A stretch of DNA of 64,000 nt, from positions 620,001 to 684,000 of the forward strand of contig NC_013158.1 in the NCBI RefSeq assembly GCF_000023945.1, written 5' to 3'. This DNA comes from Halorhabdus utahensis DSM 12940 (GTDB lineage Archaea; Halobacteriota; Halobacteria; Halobacteriales; Haloarculaceae). Position numbers and translations under genes: made by a program. The notes under the pieces are model-generated. The model was not told the DNA's origin, searched no databases, and saw nothing but the letters and a program-made list of their open reading frames with translations. This document shows positions 16,482 to 26,990 of this stretch, in pieces (position 1 is the first letter of the stretch; each line of letters starts with the position of its first letter).

Positions 16482-18263
16482 ATGAGCGAACGCGCGTTCC
16501 ACCAGGACCGCGAGCCGGATCCCTCGACAGATGCTGCCGATGACGAGGACGAAGCCGACGACGCGCGCGAGGTAACGACGGGCGCGGAAGCGGCGATCAT
16601 CGCTCTCGAAGAGGCCGGCGTCGACATGGCCTTCGGCGTCCAGGGCGGGGCGATCATGCCCGTCTACGACGCCCTCTATGACTCGGACATCGAGCACATC
16701 ACGATGGCCCACGAGCAGGGCGCGGCCCACGCCGCCGACGCCTACGGCATCGTCTCGGGCGAACCGGGCGTCGCGATGGCGACCTCCGGGCCAGGAGCAA
16801 CGAACCTCGTGACGGGCATCGCCGACGCCTCGATGGACTCCGATCCGATGATCGCGCTGACCGGCCAGGTCGCGACGGACTTCGTCGGCAACGACGCCTT
16901 CCAGGAAGTCGATACGGTGGGGATCACCCAGCCCATCACCAAGAACAACTACTTCGCCGGCGACCCGGACACGCTGGGTGCTGACGTCAGCGAGGCGTTC
17001 GCCCTGGCCGAGTCCGGTCGCCAGGGGCCGACGCTGGTCGATCTCCCGAAGGACGCAAGCAAGGCCGAGACCGACGTCCAGCCGGTCTCCCCGGAGACGC
17101 CCGATACCTATCACCCGCCGGAGACTGCCGACGAGGCTGTCATCGAGGCCGCGGCCGAAACGATCGAGGACGCCGATCGGCCGGTCATCCTCTCGGGCGG
17201 CGGCGTCATCAAGGGCGAAGCCAGCGACGAGTTGCGCGCGTTCGCCCGCAAGTACGACATCCCGGTGATCACGACGATGCCGGGTCTGGGAAGCTTCCCC
17301 GAGACGGACGACCTCTCGCTGGGGATGGCGGGGATGCACGGCACCGGCGCGGCAAACCTGGCGATCACGAACACCGATGTGCTGATCGGCGTCGGGACGC
17401 GCTTTGACGATCGGTTGACCGGCGGCGTCGACACGTTCGCCCCGGACGCCGAGGTCATCCACGTCGAGATCGATGCCGCCGAGATCAACAAGAACATCTA
17501 CGCGGATTACCCGCTGCTGGGCGACGCCGAGCGCGTCCTTGAACAGCTTGAGGACGCACTGACCGACGCGCCCGACGCCGACGAGTGGCGCGAGCAGTGC
17601 CAGACCTGGAAGGCGGAGTATCCGCTGGACTACGAAGCACCCGAGGACGAGCCGATCAAACCCCAGCACGTCGTCGAGCGCTTCGCCGAGATGGCCGACG
17701 ACGACGCGATCGTCACCACGGGCGTCGGCCAACACCAGATGTGGGCCTGCCAGTTCTGGACCTACACCGAGCCCCGGACCTGGGTCTCCTCGAATGGCCT
17801 TGGGACGATGGGCTACGGCGTCCCCTCGGCCATCGGCGCGAAGCTGGCCGCCCCCGACCGGGAGGTCGTCGCCTTCGACGGCGACGGCTCGTTCCTGATG
17901 ACGATGCAGGAGTTGTCCGTGGCGGTCCGCGAGGACTTAGACATCACGTACGTCATCCTCAACAACGAGGCGATCGGGATGGTCCGCCAGTGGCAGGACG
18001 GCTTCTACGAGGGCCGCCGGATGGCCAGCGAGTATCAGTGGGTGCCGGAGTTCGATCTGCTGGCGGAGTCCTTCGGCGCACGCGGGTTCCGGCTGGAGGA
18101 CCACGACGAGGTTGAGGAAGTCATCAAGCAGGCCCGCGAGTACGATGGCCCGGCGGTGATCGACGCGATCATCGATCCCGGCGAGAACGTCTATCCGATG
18201 GTCCCCAGCGGCGGCGACAACGGACTGTTTGCACTCTCGGAGAAACAACTGGAGGGGCTATAA
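16482..18263 (+). CDS. ilvB: Acetolactate synthase, large (catalytic) subunit
   Basis: A 593-residue thiamine-diphosphate enzyme that makes acetolactate or acetohydroxybutyrate, the first common step to Val, Leu and Ile. The N-terminal domain has FGVQGGAIMPVYDAL and MAHEQGAAHAADAYG, with the catalytic Glu. The C-terminal TPP motif is GDGSFLMTMQELS followed by YVILNNEAIGMV. The ATG has an ideal GGAGGT Shine-Dalgarno 7 nt upstream (16470-16475). A 32-codon frame (16387-16485) overlaps the start as ATGA and might couple translation. ilvN begins within the stop (TAATG). Confidence 0.97.
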   Translation: MSERAFHQDREPDPSTDAADDEDEADDAREVTTGAEAAIIALEEAGVDMAFGVQGGAIMPVYDALYDSDIEHITMAHEQGAAHAADAYGIVSGEPGVAMATSGPGATNLVTGIADASMDSDPMIALTGQVATDFVGNDAFQEVDTVGITQPITKNNYFAGDPDTLGADVSEAFALAESGRQGPTLVDLPKDASKAETDVQPVSPETPDTYHPPETADEAVIEAAAETIEDADRPVILSGGGVIKGEASDELRAFARKYDIPVITTMPGLGSFPETDDLSLGMAGMHGTGAANLAITNTDVLIGVGTRFDDRLTGGVDTFAPDAEVIHVEIDAAEINKNIYADYPLLGDAERVLEQLEDALTDAPDADEWREQCQTWKAEYPLDYEAPEDEPIKPQHVVERFAEMADDDAIVTTGVGQHQMWACQFWTYTEPRTWVSSNGLGTMGYGVPSAIGAKLAAPDREVVAFDGDGSFLMTMQELSVAVREDLDITYVILNNEAIGMVRQWQDGFYEGRRMASEYQWVPEFDLLAESFGARGFRLEDHDEVEEVIKQAREYDGPAVIDAIIDPGENVYPMVPSGGDNGLFALSEKQLEGL

Positions 18264-18880
18264 TGAGTAGTGGCGAACTCCCAGGGCCGGCCCCCGACGA
18301 GCGAAAGCGACCCGAGGGACGGCGCAACACGCAAGGTATTCGTATCGATCCGGAAGCGGAGGCGACCCACCAGCCCCGGATGGCCGTGCTGTCGGCGCTG
18401 GTCGAACACGAGCCCGGCGTCCTCGCCGAAGTGTCGGGGCTGTTCAGTCGCCGGCAGTTCAACATCGAGAGCCTCACCGTCGGACCGACGACCGACGACG
18501 ACATCGCCCGGATGACGATCGTCATCGAGGAGGCCGAGCCGGGCATCGAGCAAGCCAAGAAGCAACTCGAAAAGCTCGTCCCCACGATCGCCGTCGAGGA
18601 ACTGAAGCCCGAGGCGATGCGGCGGGAACTCGCCCTCGTGAAGGTTCGCGGCGAGAAGCCCGACGACATCCAGTCCGTCGCGGAGATGTACAACGGCCAG
18701 GCCGTCGACGCCTCGACGAACTCCGTGACCGTCGAAATCACGGGCAGCAAGCAGAAGGTCGACGCCGCCGTCGAGGCGTTCAAGCAATTCGAGGTCCAGG
18801 AGGTTGTCCGCACCGGCGCGGCGGCGCTGGAACGCGGCGCGGACACCATGGACGCAAACGGCCACCTGAGCGAGGAGTAG
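18263..18880 (+). CDS. ilvN: Acetolactate synthase, small regulatory subunit
   Basis: 205 residues. An N-terminal ACT domain (MAVLSALVEHEPGVLAEVSG, about residues 40-59, then RRQFNIESLTVGPT) binds the feedback inhibitor valine and activates IlvB. The C-terminal half, with ALVKVRGEKPDDIQSVAEMY, is the second conserved IlvN domain. Its start shares one base with the ilvB stop, so translation is coupled and the subunits are made together. The 35-residue charged N-terminal extension is typical of haloarchaea. Confidence 0.96.
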   Translation: MSSGELPGPAPDERKRPEGRRNTQGIRIDPEAEATHQPRMAVLSALVEHEPGVLAEVSGLFSRRQFNIESLTVGPTTDDDIARMTIVIEEAEPGIEQAKKQLEKLVPTIAVEELKPEAMRRELALVKVRGEKPDDIQSVAEMYNGQAVDASTNSVTVEITGSKQKVDAAVEAFKQFEVQEVVRTGAAALERGADTMDANGHLSEE

Positions 18881-18952
18881 TTCGACGACCGAGCACGCCG
18901 ACACGATAGATTGAACACTGACCCATCCGGAAACGAAGACGACACACTACCG

Positions 18953-19963
<1,011 letters not shown>

Positions 19964-20019
19964 GCGACTGAGACAATGCAATCACGTTATCGAACGCACA
20001 CGACAGACAGAGGACGAGT

Positions 20020-21441
20020 ATGAGTCAGGGAACGCTGTACGACAAGGTATGGGACGAGCACAAGGTAACGCAACTCCCCAACGGGCAGGATCAACTGTTC
20101 GTCGGGCTGCACCTCATCCACGAGGTCACGAGCCCGCAGGCCTTCGGGATGCTCCGGGAGCGCGATATCGAGGTCGCCCGGCCGGATCTGACCCACGCGA
20201 CGGTCGATCACATCGTGCCGACGAGCGACCAGTCCCGGCCCTACAGCGATGACGCGGCCGAGGAGATGATGAGCGAGTTGGAGGAGAACGTCCGCGAGGC
20301 GGGCATCCAGTTCTCCGATCCGACGACAGGCGATCAGGGCATCGTCCACGTCATCGGCCCGGAGCAGGGCATCACCCAGCCCGGCAAGACCATCGTCTGT
20401 GGCGACAGCCACACCTCGACCCACGGTGCCTTCGGCGCGCTGGCCTTCGGCATCGGGACCTCCCAGATCCGGGACGTCCTGGCAACCCAGTGCATCGCCA
20501 TGGAGAAACAGAAAGTCCGAAAGATCCAGGTCGACGGCGAACTGGGGCCGGGCGTCGAAGCCAAGGACATCATCCTGGAGATCATCCGTCGCCTCGGAAC
20601 TGATGGTGGCGTCGGCTACGTCTACGAGTACGCCGGCGAGGCCATCGAGAATCTCGACATGGAAGGCCGGATGAGCATCTGCAACATGTCCATCGAGGGC
20701 GGCGCTCGCGCGGGCTACGTCAACCCTGACGAGACCACCTTCGAATGGATGCAGAACACCGATTACTTCCAGGAGAATCCCGAGGCCTTCGACGAGCTGA
20801 AGCCCTACTGGGAGTCGATCCGGAGCGACGCGGACGCCGAGTACGACGACGTCGTCCACATCGACGCGAGCGAACTGGAGCCGGTCGTCACGTGGGGCAC
20901 GACGCCGGGCCAGGGCATCGGCATCACCGAGCCGATCCCCCACCCCGAGGACCTGCCTGCGGACAAGCAGGACACCGCGCGTCGCGCCCAGGAGCACATG
21001 CGCGTCGAGCCCGGCGAGACGATGGCGGGCTACGACATCGACGTGGTCTTCCTGGGCTCGTGTACGAACGCCCGCCTGCCCGATCTGCGTCGGGCCGCGG
21101 ACATCGTCGAGGGTCGGGAAGTCGACGACAGCGTCCGGGCGATGGTCGTCCCCGGCAGCCAGCGTGTCCAGCGGGCCGCCGAGGAGGAAGGCCTGGGGGA
21201 TATTTTCCGCGAGGCCGGCTTCGAGTGGCGCAACGCCGGCTGTTCGATGTGTCTGGGCATGAACGAGGACCAGCTGGAGGGCGACGAGGCCTCCGCGTCC
21301 TCCTCGAACCGGAACTTCGTCGGTCGCCAGGGCTCCAAGGACGGGCGGACCGTCCTGATGAACCCCCAGATGGTCGCCGCGGCGGCCGTGACGGGCGAAG
21401 TGACTGACGTGCGCGAACTGCCGGAGGTGACCCCCGCATGA
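20020..21441 (+). CDS. leuC: 3-isopropylmalate dehydratase, large subunit
   Basis: A 473-residue aconitase-family enzyme that, with LeuD, isomerises 2- to 3-isopropylmalate through a [4Fe-4S] cluster. Cluster ligands are visible in [15 protein letters not shown] (about residue 348) and [14 protein letters not shown] (about 407-420). The substrate-side [19 protein letters not shown] motif (about 126) is intact. The last four bases overlap leuD (ATGA), consistent with assembly of the two subunits from coupled translation. Confidence 0.97.
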   Translation: MSQGTLYDKVWDEHKVTQLPNGQDQLFVGLHLIHEVTSPQAFGMLRERDIEVARPDLTHATVDHIVPTSDQSRPYSDDAAEEMMSELEENVREAGIQFSDPTTGDQGIVHVIGPEQGITQPGKTIVCGDSHTSTHGAFGALAFGIGTSQIRDVLATQCIAMEKQKVRKIQVDGELGPGVEAKDIILEIIRRLGTDGGVGYVYEYAGEAIENLDMEGRMSICNMSIEGGARAGYVNPDETTFEWMQNTDYFQENPEAFDELKPYWESIRSDADAEYDDVVHIDASELEPVVTWGTTPGQGIGITEPIPHPEDLPADKQDTARRAQEHMRVEPGETMAGYDIDVVFLGSCTNARLPDLRRAADIVEGREVDDSVRAMVVPGSQRVQRAAEEEGLGDIFREAGFEWRNAGCSMCLGMNEDQLEGDEASASSSNRNFVGRQGSKDGRTVLMNPQMVAAAAVTGEVTDVRELPEVTPA

Positions 21442-22058
21442 GCGAGTTCGATGCGGACATCCCCGAAGTGCGCGAAGTGACGGGAACGGGCGTCCCCATC
21501 CGGGGCAACGACATCGACACTGACCAGATCATCCCCGCGCGCTTCATGAAGGTCGTCACCTTCGACGGCCTGGGGCAGTTCGCCTTCTTCGACGTCCGCT
21601 ACGACGACGAGGACAACCAGAAAGAGCACCCGATGAACGAGGATCGGTTCCGGGACGCCAACGTGATGGTCGTCAACGACAACTTCGGGTGTGGATCCTC
21701 GCGAGAACACGCCCCCCAGGCGTTGATGCGCTGGGGGATCGACGCCTTCATCGGCGAGTCCTTCGCCGAAATCTTCGCGGGCAACTGCCTCGCACTCGGG
21801 ATGCCGACCGTGACGGCCGATCAGGAGACGATCGCCGACCTCCAGGACTGGGTCGAAGAGAACCCGGACGGCGAGATCGACATCGACGTCGAGAGTGAGA
21901 CCGTTACCTACGGCGGCCAGACCGTCGAGGTCACGGTCGACGACGCACAGCGTCAGGCCCTGGTCGAGGGGATCTGGGACACGACAGCGCTGATGAGTGC
22001 CAACGAAAACGAGATCGAGCGGACGGCAACGTCGCTGCCCTACGTCGGGAACACGTAG
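21438..22058 (+). CDS. leuD: 3-isopropylmalate dehydratase, small subunit
   Basis: 206 residues, the swivelling domain of the LeuCD enzyme. [16 protein letters not shown] (about residues 22-37) and [20 protein letters not shown] (about 76-95) are the substrate-specificity and loop motifs. It is the last gene of the rightward ilv-leu run. The next gene begins at the adjacent base on the opposite strand, so termination signals must lie inside coding sequence. Confidence 0.97.
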   Translation: MSEFDADIPEVREVTGTGVPIRGNDIDTDQIIPARFMKVVTFDGLGQFAFFDVRYDDEDNQKEHPMNEDRFRDANVMVVNDNFGCGSSREHAPQALMRWGIDAFIGESFAEIFAGNCLALGMPTVTADQETIADLQDWVEENPDGEIDIDVESETVTYGGQTVEVTVDDAQRQALVEGIWDTTALMSANENEIERTATSLPYVGNT

Positions 22059-22595
22059 CTACGGTACCCCGTCGGTACTTCCCAGGGCCGCGTCAAAGAG
22101 ATCTTCGTCGTCGAGTGCAGCCGCGAGTTCGTCGAGTTCACATTTGATGTCCGCAATCTCCTGTGCAGATTTGTCCGTCTCATTCTCCGAGGCACGTTCA
22201 CTTCGAGCGCGAGAGAGAGAATAAAATCGAGAGAGGAGCCGGTTGTACCGTGCGCGACGCTGGAGGCGATCGACGGTCGAGCAGATCGTGTCCGTCTCGG
22301 CGGCGTGAGTCAGAACCGCATCGGCACGACCCGCATTCGGATCCATGCTCGTGCCGAGTTGGAGTACCTGTGCGTCCGGCGATTGTTCGGTTGTCATCGC
22401 CGCCAGGTCATCCAGCGACAGCCCAGCAAACGCCGTGTCGAAGACGACGACAGTGACATTCTCGTCAAGGCTGCGGGTCGTTTCATCCGGCGACGTTGCG
22501 GTTCGTGTCGGCCATCGATCCCGAAGAGTAGCCGTCAGTGACGATACGACGTCTTCATCGGGAGAACTGACCAGCACGGCCTGGATCGGGGCCAT
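22059..22595 (-). CDS. HalX-domain response-regulator-like protein
   Basis: 178 residues. Residues 1-105 look like a degenerate receiver domain. Asp53 in VVFDTAFAGL is at the phospho-acceptor position, but the acidic pair normally following beta-1 is replaced by SSPDE, so phosphorylation is uncertain. Residues about 112-170 form the helical HalX domain (RRARYNRLLSRFYSLSRARS and IADIKCELDELAAAL), found almost only in haloarchaea. The role is probably transcriptional or signalling. It is 93 bp downstream of a DUF7504 gene on the same strand; its stop abuts that of leuD. Confidence 0.82.
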   Translation of the reverse strand: MAPIQAVLVSSPDEDVVSSLTATLRDRWPTRTATSPDETTRSLDENVTVVVFDTAFAGLSLDDLAAMTTEQSPDAQVLQLGTSMDPNAGRADAVLTHAAETDTICSTVDRLQRRARYNRLLSRFYSLSRARSERASENETDKSAQEIADIKCELDELAAALDDEDLFDAALGSTDGVP

Positions 22596-22688
22596 GATAT
22601 CGATGGTTTCTGTGGGGGCGAATAAAAATGATCGGCTTCCGGCCCGCGAAAGTCGACGGCAAGACGAGACTGCAGTACGTGGCGGGCG

Positions 22689-23285
22689 TCAGCCCAGGTC
22701 CGGGTCTGCCCGGACAGTCGCCTCGAACAGTGGTGAGAGCGTCTCGAAGACGCGCTCCGGATGACCGTGGGCGTCGATATGATAGTGGGCTGCCACCCCG
22801 GATTCGTTCACGCGTGTCGTGAGGACGTGGAGGAAGCGACTGAGCGTCTCTTCGGATTCGAATTGCAGCAGGTCCGTCAGCGAATCGATACAGACAGCGA
22901 CGGTCTCGTTACTGTCGCTGTCGAGTTGGTTCGTGATCTCCTTGCCGATATCGCGGAGGTCGACCTCCGGGACTTCCACGACATCGACGAGTGCGCCGTT
23001 CTGGCCGCCGAACCCGTCAGCGGACATGGCGGCCGAACGACCCCCGTGGGAGACGTCGATGAAGGTCAGTTCGGTCGTCATCGGATTGATCGCGTTGCCC
23101 CATTCCGCCATGCGACCGCCGGGCGACGACGCGACGGTGACACCCACGATCCGGTCAGGGATCCCGCAGCGCGTCAGCAACTCCTGGCAGCACTCCTCTT
23201 TGGAGGTGCTGATCTCGGGAGAGATACACAGCACGTTCGAGGCCTCTTCCAGCGATTCATCGGCGTCAAAGACATCGAAGCTCAC
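22689..23285 (-). CDS. DUF7504 family protein (RecA/KaiC-like fold)
   Basis: 198 residues resembling the haloarchaeal DUF7504 family, a shortened P-loop-like fold without an intact Walker A. NVLCISPEISTSKEECCQEL takes the place of the nucleotide loop. ELTFIDVSHGG and VAVCIDSLTDLLQFESEE match the beta-strand/Walker-B-like region (about residues 120-140), and the C-terminal HYHIDAHGHPERVFETLSPL is conserved. Such proteins are often near HalX regulators and light/redox sensors. The function is unknown; I infer a signalling adaptor. It is upstream of the HalX gene and divergent from DUF7503 across an AT-rich gap. Confidence 0.75.
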   Translation of the reverse strand: MSFDVFDADESLEEASNVLCISPEISTSKEECCQELLTRCGIPDRIVGVTVASSPGGRMAEWGNAINPMTTELTFIDVSHGGRSAAMSADGFGGQNGALVDVVEVPEVDLRDIGKEITNQLDSDSNETVAVCIDSLTDLLQFESEETLSRFLHVLTTRVNESGVAAHYHIDAHGHPERVFETLSPLFEATVRADPDLG

Positions 23286-23540
23286 GTCGGGTCACTCCCC
23301 TGAAGTGCAATGCTCGGTTGACTCATCTGTGTTACCTACGTCCGATTACAATATTAACAATTAAGTAAGTTACGGGAGAAGCCAAATTATCGAGGTTTGC
23401 CAGTCGATAGCACCCATACCTGAAAAGGACCGTACTACCGGAATTATACATTTAAATTTTCCATGTATTGTATTAAATAATTTTGTATTAGATGATTTTA
23501 GAAATATATTTTATACAATGGAATAAAGGTTGAGTTGGCT
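23286..23540. other. AT-rich divergent intergenic region
   Basis: From about 23335 to 23525 the sequence is strikingly AT-rich (for example TAATTTTGTATTAG and ATATTTTATACAAT), unlike the GC-rich chromosome. TTTATACA at about 23510-23517 is 24-31 nt before the DUF7503 ATG and is probably its TATA box. Promoters for DUF7504 (leftward) should be at the left end. The composition suggests an imported segment. Confidence 0.6.
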
Positions 23541-23681
23541 ATGAGCCACTCAGAATCGGAGGAAACGAGCTTCCTGGCACAGCACCCACGAATGATCGGC
23601 GTCCTGTTCATGCTCCTCGTTCTGCTGACGCAGATGGGGGCGGCGGCGGCAGGCAACGCATCGGTGACATTTGGCCCTTAA
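23541..23681 (+). CDS. DUF7503-like hydrophobic microprotein
   Basis: 46 residues: an acidic start MSHSESEETSFLAQHPRMIG, one transmembrane helix (about residues 18-37, VLFMLLVLLTQMGAAAAG) and a short NASVTFGP end. It matches my recollection of DUF7503, very small haloarchaeal membrane proteins with the same AxHPRMIGVLF core, often next to CHAT genes. It has its own TATA box and appears leaderless. Its TAA stop is shared, on the opposite strand, with the stop of the CHAT gene: the 4-bp palindrome TTAA at 23678-23681 ends both. Confidence 0.75.
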   Translation: MSHSESEETSFLAQHPRMIGVLFMLLVLLTQMGAAAAGNASVTFGP

Positions 23682-25816
23682 TCAATCTGAAAGTCGTCAC
23701 TCCAAGTTAGTTCGTCATTGATAAATATTGGATAGTCTTCTCTAGAGAGGAACTCATCAAATTCATGCTTAGACATTTCCATCTCTTCGATTCTTGTGGG
23801 GTTTATATAATCATATCCAAATGATTTTGAATGCCAGCTCCGCAATCCACCAATAGAAAGAGATGGTGACGGATAGCCCTGTATGCTAAACATTATCGGT
23901 GTGCGTGTATTTCCCTCAATTTCGATATAGTATGGGGCCCCCGACTGACTTTCCACGATATTCGAATACCCATCACCGACGACCATATACCGTTTGGCTA
24001 GTTGTTCATCTTTTTCCAAAAATGACCGGGCTGTCGCGATCGAAAATCCGGAATTCAGTAACCGCGCTAGCGTCTTCCCGATGCTCGTCGCCGTCGGATT
24101 CGGAATGTTCGCGAGGGTGACGATCCCACCGACGGCACCGGCGTCAACGAGCGCACGACCTTGCACGTAGGACTGGCAGGCGTTGAGAAGAAAGCCGCTG
24201 ATGTTTACCGACGACAGCGATCGGACATCCAGATAGCCGTCGCTGCATTTGAACCCCTCGTCGTCGACGTGGCCGATATAGTGGAGGAAGTCAGTGTCGC
24301 GCTGGAAGACGTCAGCGAGTTCGCCCTGCGTGAGGTCCGAGTGGATCGTGACGTCGAAGTCGATCCAGTCGCGTGTTCCGTAGACGTCCGAAACGGCAGT
24401 CTCGTCGCTCATCGCTTCCTCGTTGACGATGACGTCGACCCGGACCCGGCCGGACTCGACTGGTTCGTACTCCAGGCGGCGACGGAACATCTCGGGCGTC
24501 ATCTTGGTCGCACCCAGGGGAATCCCGTCGCCGACAAACGTATGCATCAGGCTGTCAGTGGGATCCGGCCGGAAGACCCGCTCTGCGACCTCGGATTCAC
24601 CCGACGAGGTCCCCGAACGCACGTCGGCAGCGCCACGAAGTAACACCGGTTCGTCCGGCATCGCCGGGCCGTCACGGAAGAACGATTCGACGTCCGGCGA
24701 GGCCTCCGAGAGGTCCTCCGGCTCGATGTCGTCGTCGCCCGTCGCCCGGATGAGGGCGAGGTCAGACGAGAGGAACGGCAACACTCGAGCGTTCTCCGGT
24801 TCGGGCTGGACGTCGGCAGTCAGCTTCCACTCCGGCGTGGCTGGTTCGACAGTCTCAAACGGGACATCCAGATAGGCCAGAGTCCGCTCGGCCAGCGGGA
24901 GGTCGTACAACCGCTGGAAATCCAGGTCAGTGCGGGCTTCGAGCACCGATCGCTCGTGGAGATCAACGTTGTACAGCCCCTCGGTCCGGACCACACAATC
25001 GAGCGTGAACACGTGCTTGAGAATCTGTGCGATCCGCTGTTCGTAGCCATCGGGCCCAACGAGCGGAACAGTCTCCCCATCGAGATGGAGCCGAGCCCGA
25101 TCGCCGGGAACGAGATCCGCATCGAGATAGTACGATAGCGGCGCGGCCGGCAAGATGCGATCCCAGCGGGGTGGCAATTCGATCGACAGCGACGCCGGAG
25201 ACAGCCGAGCACCACCAGGTGCGGAAAACTCCTCGCCGAACTCCACCAGCGGGGGATGACCGCGCAACGTGGGAAACGACCGCTCCGGTGACGTGGTCTT
25301 CAGCGCACCACGGAACTGTGAAATCGCCTTCATGACGTCATGTGGGCTCTCCGTCGTCGTGATCGTCCGTGCCGGCTGTTCGTGATACGATCGCAAGCCG
25401 ACGACCACGTCGGACTCTCCCGACGTCGAAAATTCGACGAGATCACCCGTCGCATCGACGGTCGCTGGCCCGTCGATTCCGAGATAGAGTTTGAGCTGGA
25501 CGGAGGAAAACTCGACGACGTATCGCCCGTCGGGAAGTGATACCTGATCGCCCCCCGTACACTGCTCGACGAGGTCGAACTCTCCATCTCTGATCCAGAC
25601 GCCCACGAGATACGGCGTCCGAATCACGTCAGTATCGATCGACACTGCGCCGTCGACTGGCACCGGCAGCGCGTCCTTCGGTGCCGGGTCCGTCTCCACC
25701 GGATCGGGAGTCAGAAAAGTGAACTGCCCTCCGTCGATCGGATCGACGACCTGAATACCGGTTGGTGCAGCCAGCGGTTCGAACCGCGGCGTCGAGGACA
25801 GTGGTAGTGTTTCCAT
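23678..25816 (-). CDS. CHAT-domain caspase-like protease
   Basis: 712 residues. The C-terminal third is a CHAT (caspase HetF-associated with TPR) domain with its catalytic pair visible: His in DFLHYIGHVDDEG (about residue 514) and Cys in GFLLNACQSYVQGRALV (about 547). The N-terminal 480 residues are a large haloarchaea-type beta-rich region (SLPDGRYVVEFSSVQLKLYL and similar) that may bind a partner or ligand; no TPRs are evident. CHAT proteases act in bacterial defence and cell-death systems. The last 128 residues (23678 to about 24065) are AT-rich, unlike the rest, suggesting a replaced 3' end. The start ATG 25816 is followed by METLPLSSTP; upstream in-frame sequence is not protein-like. Confidence 0.88.
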   Translation of the reverse strand: METLPLSSTPRFEPLAAPTGIQVVDPIDGGQFTFLTPDPVETDPAPKDALPVPVDGAVSIDTDVIRTPYLVGVWIRDGEFDLVEQCTGGDQVSLPDGRYVVEFSSVQLKLYLGIDGPATVDATGDLVEFSTSGESDVVVGLRSYHEQPARTITTTESPHDVMKAISQFRGALKTTSPERSFPTLRGHPPLVEFGEEFSAPGGARLSPASLSIELPPRWDRILPAAPLSYYLDADLVPGDRARLHLDGETVPLVGPDGYEQRIAQILKHVFTLDCVVRTEGLYNVDLHERSVLEARTDLDFQRLYDLPLAERTLAYLDVPFETVEPATPEWKLTADVQPEPENARVLPFLSSDLALIRATGDDDIEPEDLSEASPDVESFFRDGPAMPDEPVLLRGAADVRSGTSSGESEVAERVFRPDPTDSLMHTFVGDGIPLGATKMTPEMFRRRLEYEPVESGRVRVDVIVNEEAMSDETAVSDVYGTRDWIDFDVTIHSDLTQGELADVFQRDTDFLHYIGHVDDEGFKCSDGYLDVRSLSSVNISGFLLNACQSYVQGRALVDAGAVGGIVTLANIPNPTATSIGKTLARLLNSGFSIATARSFLEKDEQLAKRYMVVGDGYSNIVESQSGAPYYIEIEGNTRTPIMFSIQGYPSPSLSIGGLRSWHSKSFGYDYINPTRIEEMEMSKHEFDEFLSREDYPIFINDELTWSDDFQID

Positions 25817-25961
25817 GGATGAGATGTTTCGTCGCGATTGACCCGACTCTGTGTGTAAGACACGTCGACAGCGGCAAAAAGCGTTCTGGAGGGGGAACAG
25901 TTCACCCGAATACTGCGTCGAACGGCCCCGAAAACCGCACTTGGAGGGAGTCTGACCGGAG

Positions 25962-26984
25962 ATGCCCGCGACCGTGAGAGGATGGCTTCGTCGATTCTCT
26001 TCAACGGGACGAGTCCACTGCCAGGTCAATCGGCAACCGCTCACTGAAAGCAGCGATAGAGCACTGTCTGCCGGACCCGAACGCTCAAGTGTCGATGGGG
26101 CAACCACTCCGGCAGTGCTCTATCGCCCTTCGACACTGTCGGCGGCCGACCAGGGTGCCTTCGAGGAACACGCAGACGCCTGTCGTGAGCGGATGCTCGA
26201 CCACGTCGAGACGCTGGTCGAAAGAGTACCGCCGCCGGGGGCGCGCCCGGTCTACGAACTGGCGTTCTCTCCGAGCGAGGCACTCCCAAAGCGCGACCGT
26301 CGCCCGAAGCTGGACACGGTGATACTGATCGAGGCGGTCGCAGAGGCGCTCGATCTGCCGGCGTCCGATCGTGACAGGGTCGTTCGGATGACGATACTCA
26401 CGCAGGAATACTTCGATATCGTCGACGACATCGTCGACGGAGACGTCGCCGAGGGGCGGACCGCGGAAGCGCTGATCGTCTCACAGCTGCTGGTGGCGCT
26501 CACCGTCGAAGCGGCGAGCCGACTCGGTCCTGACGCTGTAGCGTACTGGAGTTACCACGCACAGACGGTGCTCTGTGCGCCGTTCGTGGAAGCCCGGAAG
26601 ACTCCGGGAGCGGAGACGTATCTGGAACTCCTCGACCGCCAGGCTGGACTCTATGCGGTGTGTACCGGCGTGGCGGCGGTCGTCGCCGGGGCCGACGACA
26701 GCGTTGTCGAGCGCTACGAACGCATCGGCGCGACGGTGTGCAAACACCGACAGGTCGTGCTGGACTACGAACAGACGGGCGACGGCACCTGGAACGCCGG
26801 CCAGCTGTTCGACGAGACGACCCTCGTCGAGACGCTTGCTCGCTTCGAGCAGACGGTGACGGACCTCGTCAGCGACCTACCGGACCGGCCGGCAGGCCAC
26901 ATCCGTGGGCTGGTCGCACTGGACGTGCCACGGTGGCGCGAGGCCGTCGAAAAGATGGTGGATGAAAATCCGAGCGATCGGTGA
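25962..26984 (+). CDS. Class 1 isoprenoid synthase-like protein
   Basis: 340 residues with the all-helical trans-prenyltransferase fold. LDTVILIEAVAEALDLPAS and TILTQEYFDIVDDIVDGDVA (about residue 150) cover the first Asp-rich helix. The motif reads DIVDD-IVDGD rather than the classical DDxxD, and the second Asp-rich motif is not clear, so catalysis may be altered or lost. Haloarchaea have several such divergent paralogues of GGPP synthase, annotated only as class 1 isoprenoid biosynthesis enzymes. Its start is uncertain; the first 40 residues look poorly conserved. It is divergent from the CHAT gene across 145 bp. Confidence 0.7.
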   Translation: MPATVRGWLRRFSSTGRVHCQVNRQPLTESSDRALSAGPERSSVDGATTPAVLYRPSTLSAADQGAFEEHADACRERMLDHVETLVERVPPPGARPVYELAFSPSEALPKRDRRPKLDTVILIEAVAEALDLPASDRDRVVRMTILTQEYFDIVDDIVDGDVAEGRTAEALIVSQLLVALTVEAASRLGPDAVAYWSYHAQTVLCAPFVEARKTPGAETYLELLDRQAGLYAVCTGVAAVVAGADDSVVERYERIGATVCKHRQVVLDYEQTGDGTWNAGQLFDETTLVETLARFEQTVTDLVSDLPDRPAGHIRGLVALDVPRWREAVEKMVDENPSDR

Positions 26985-26990
26985 CGCCGA

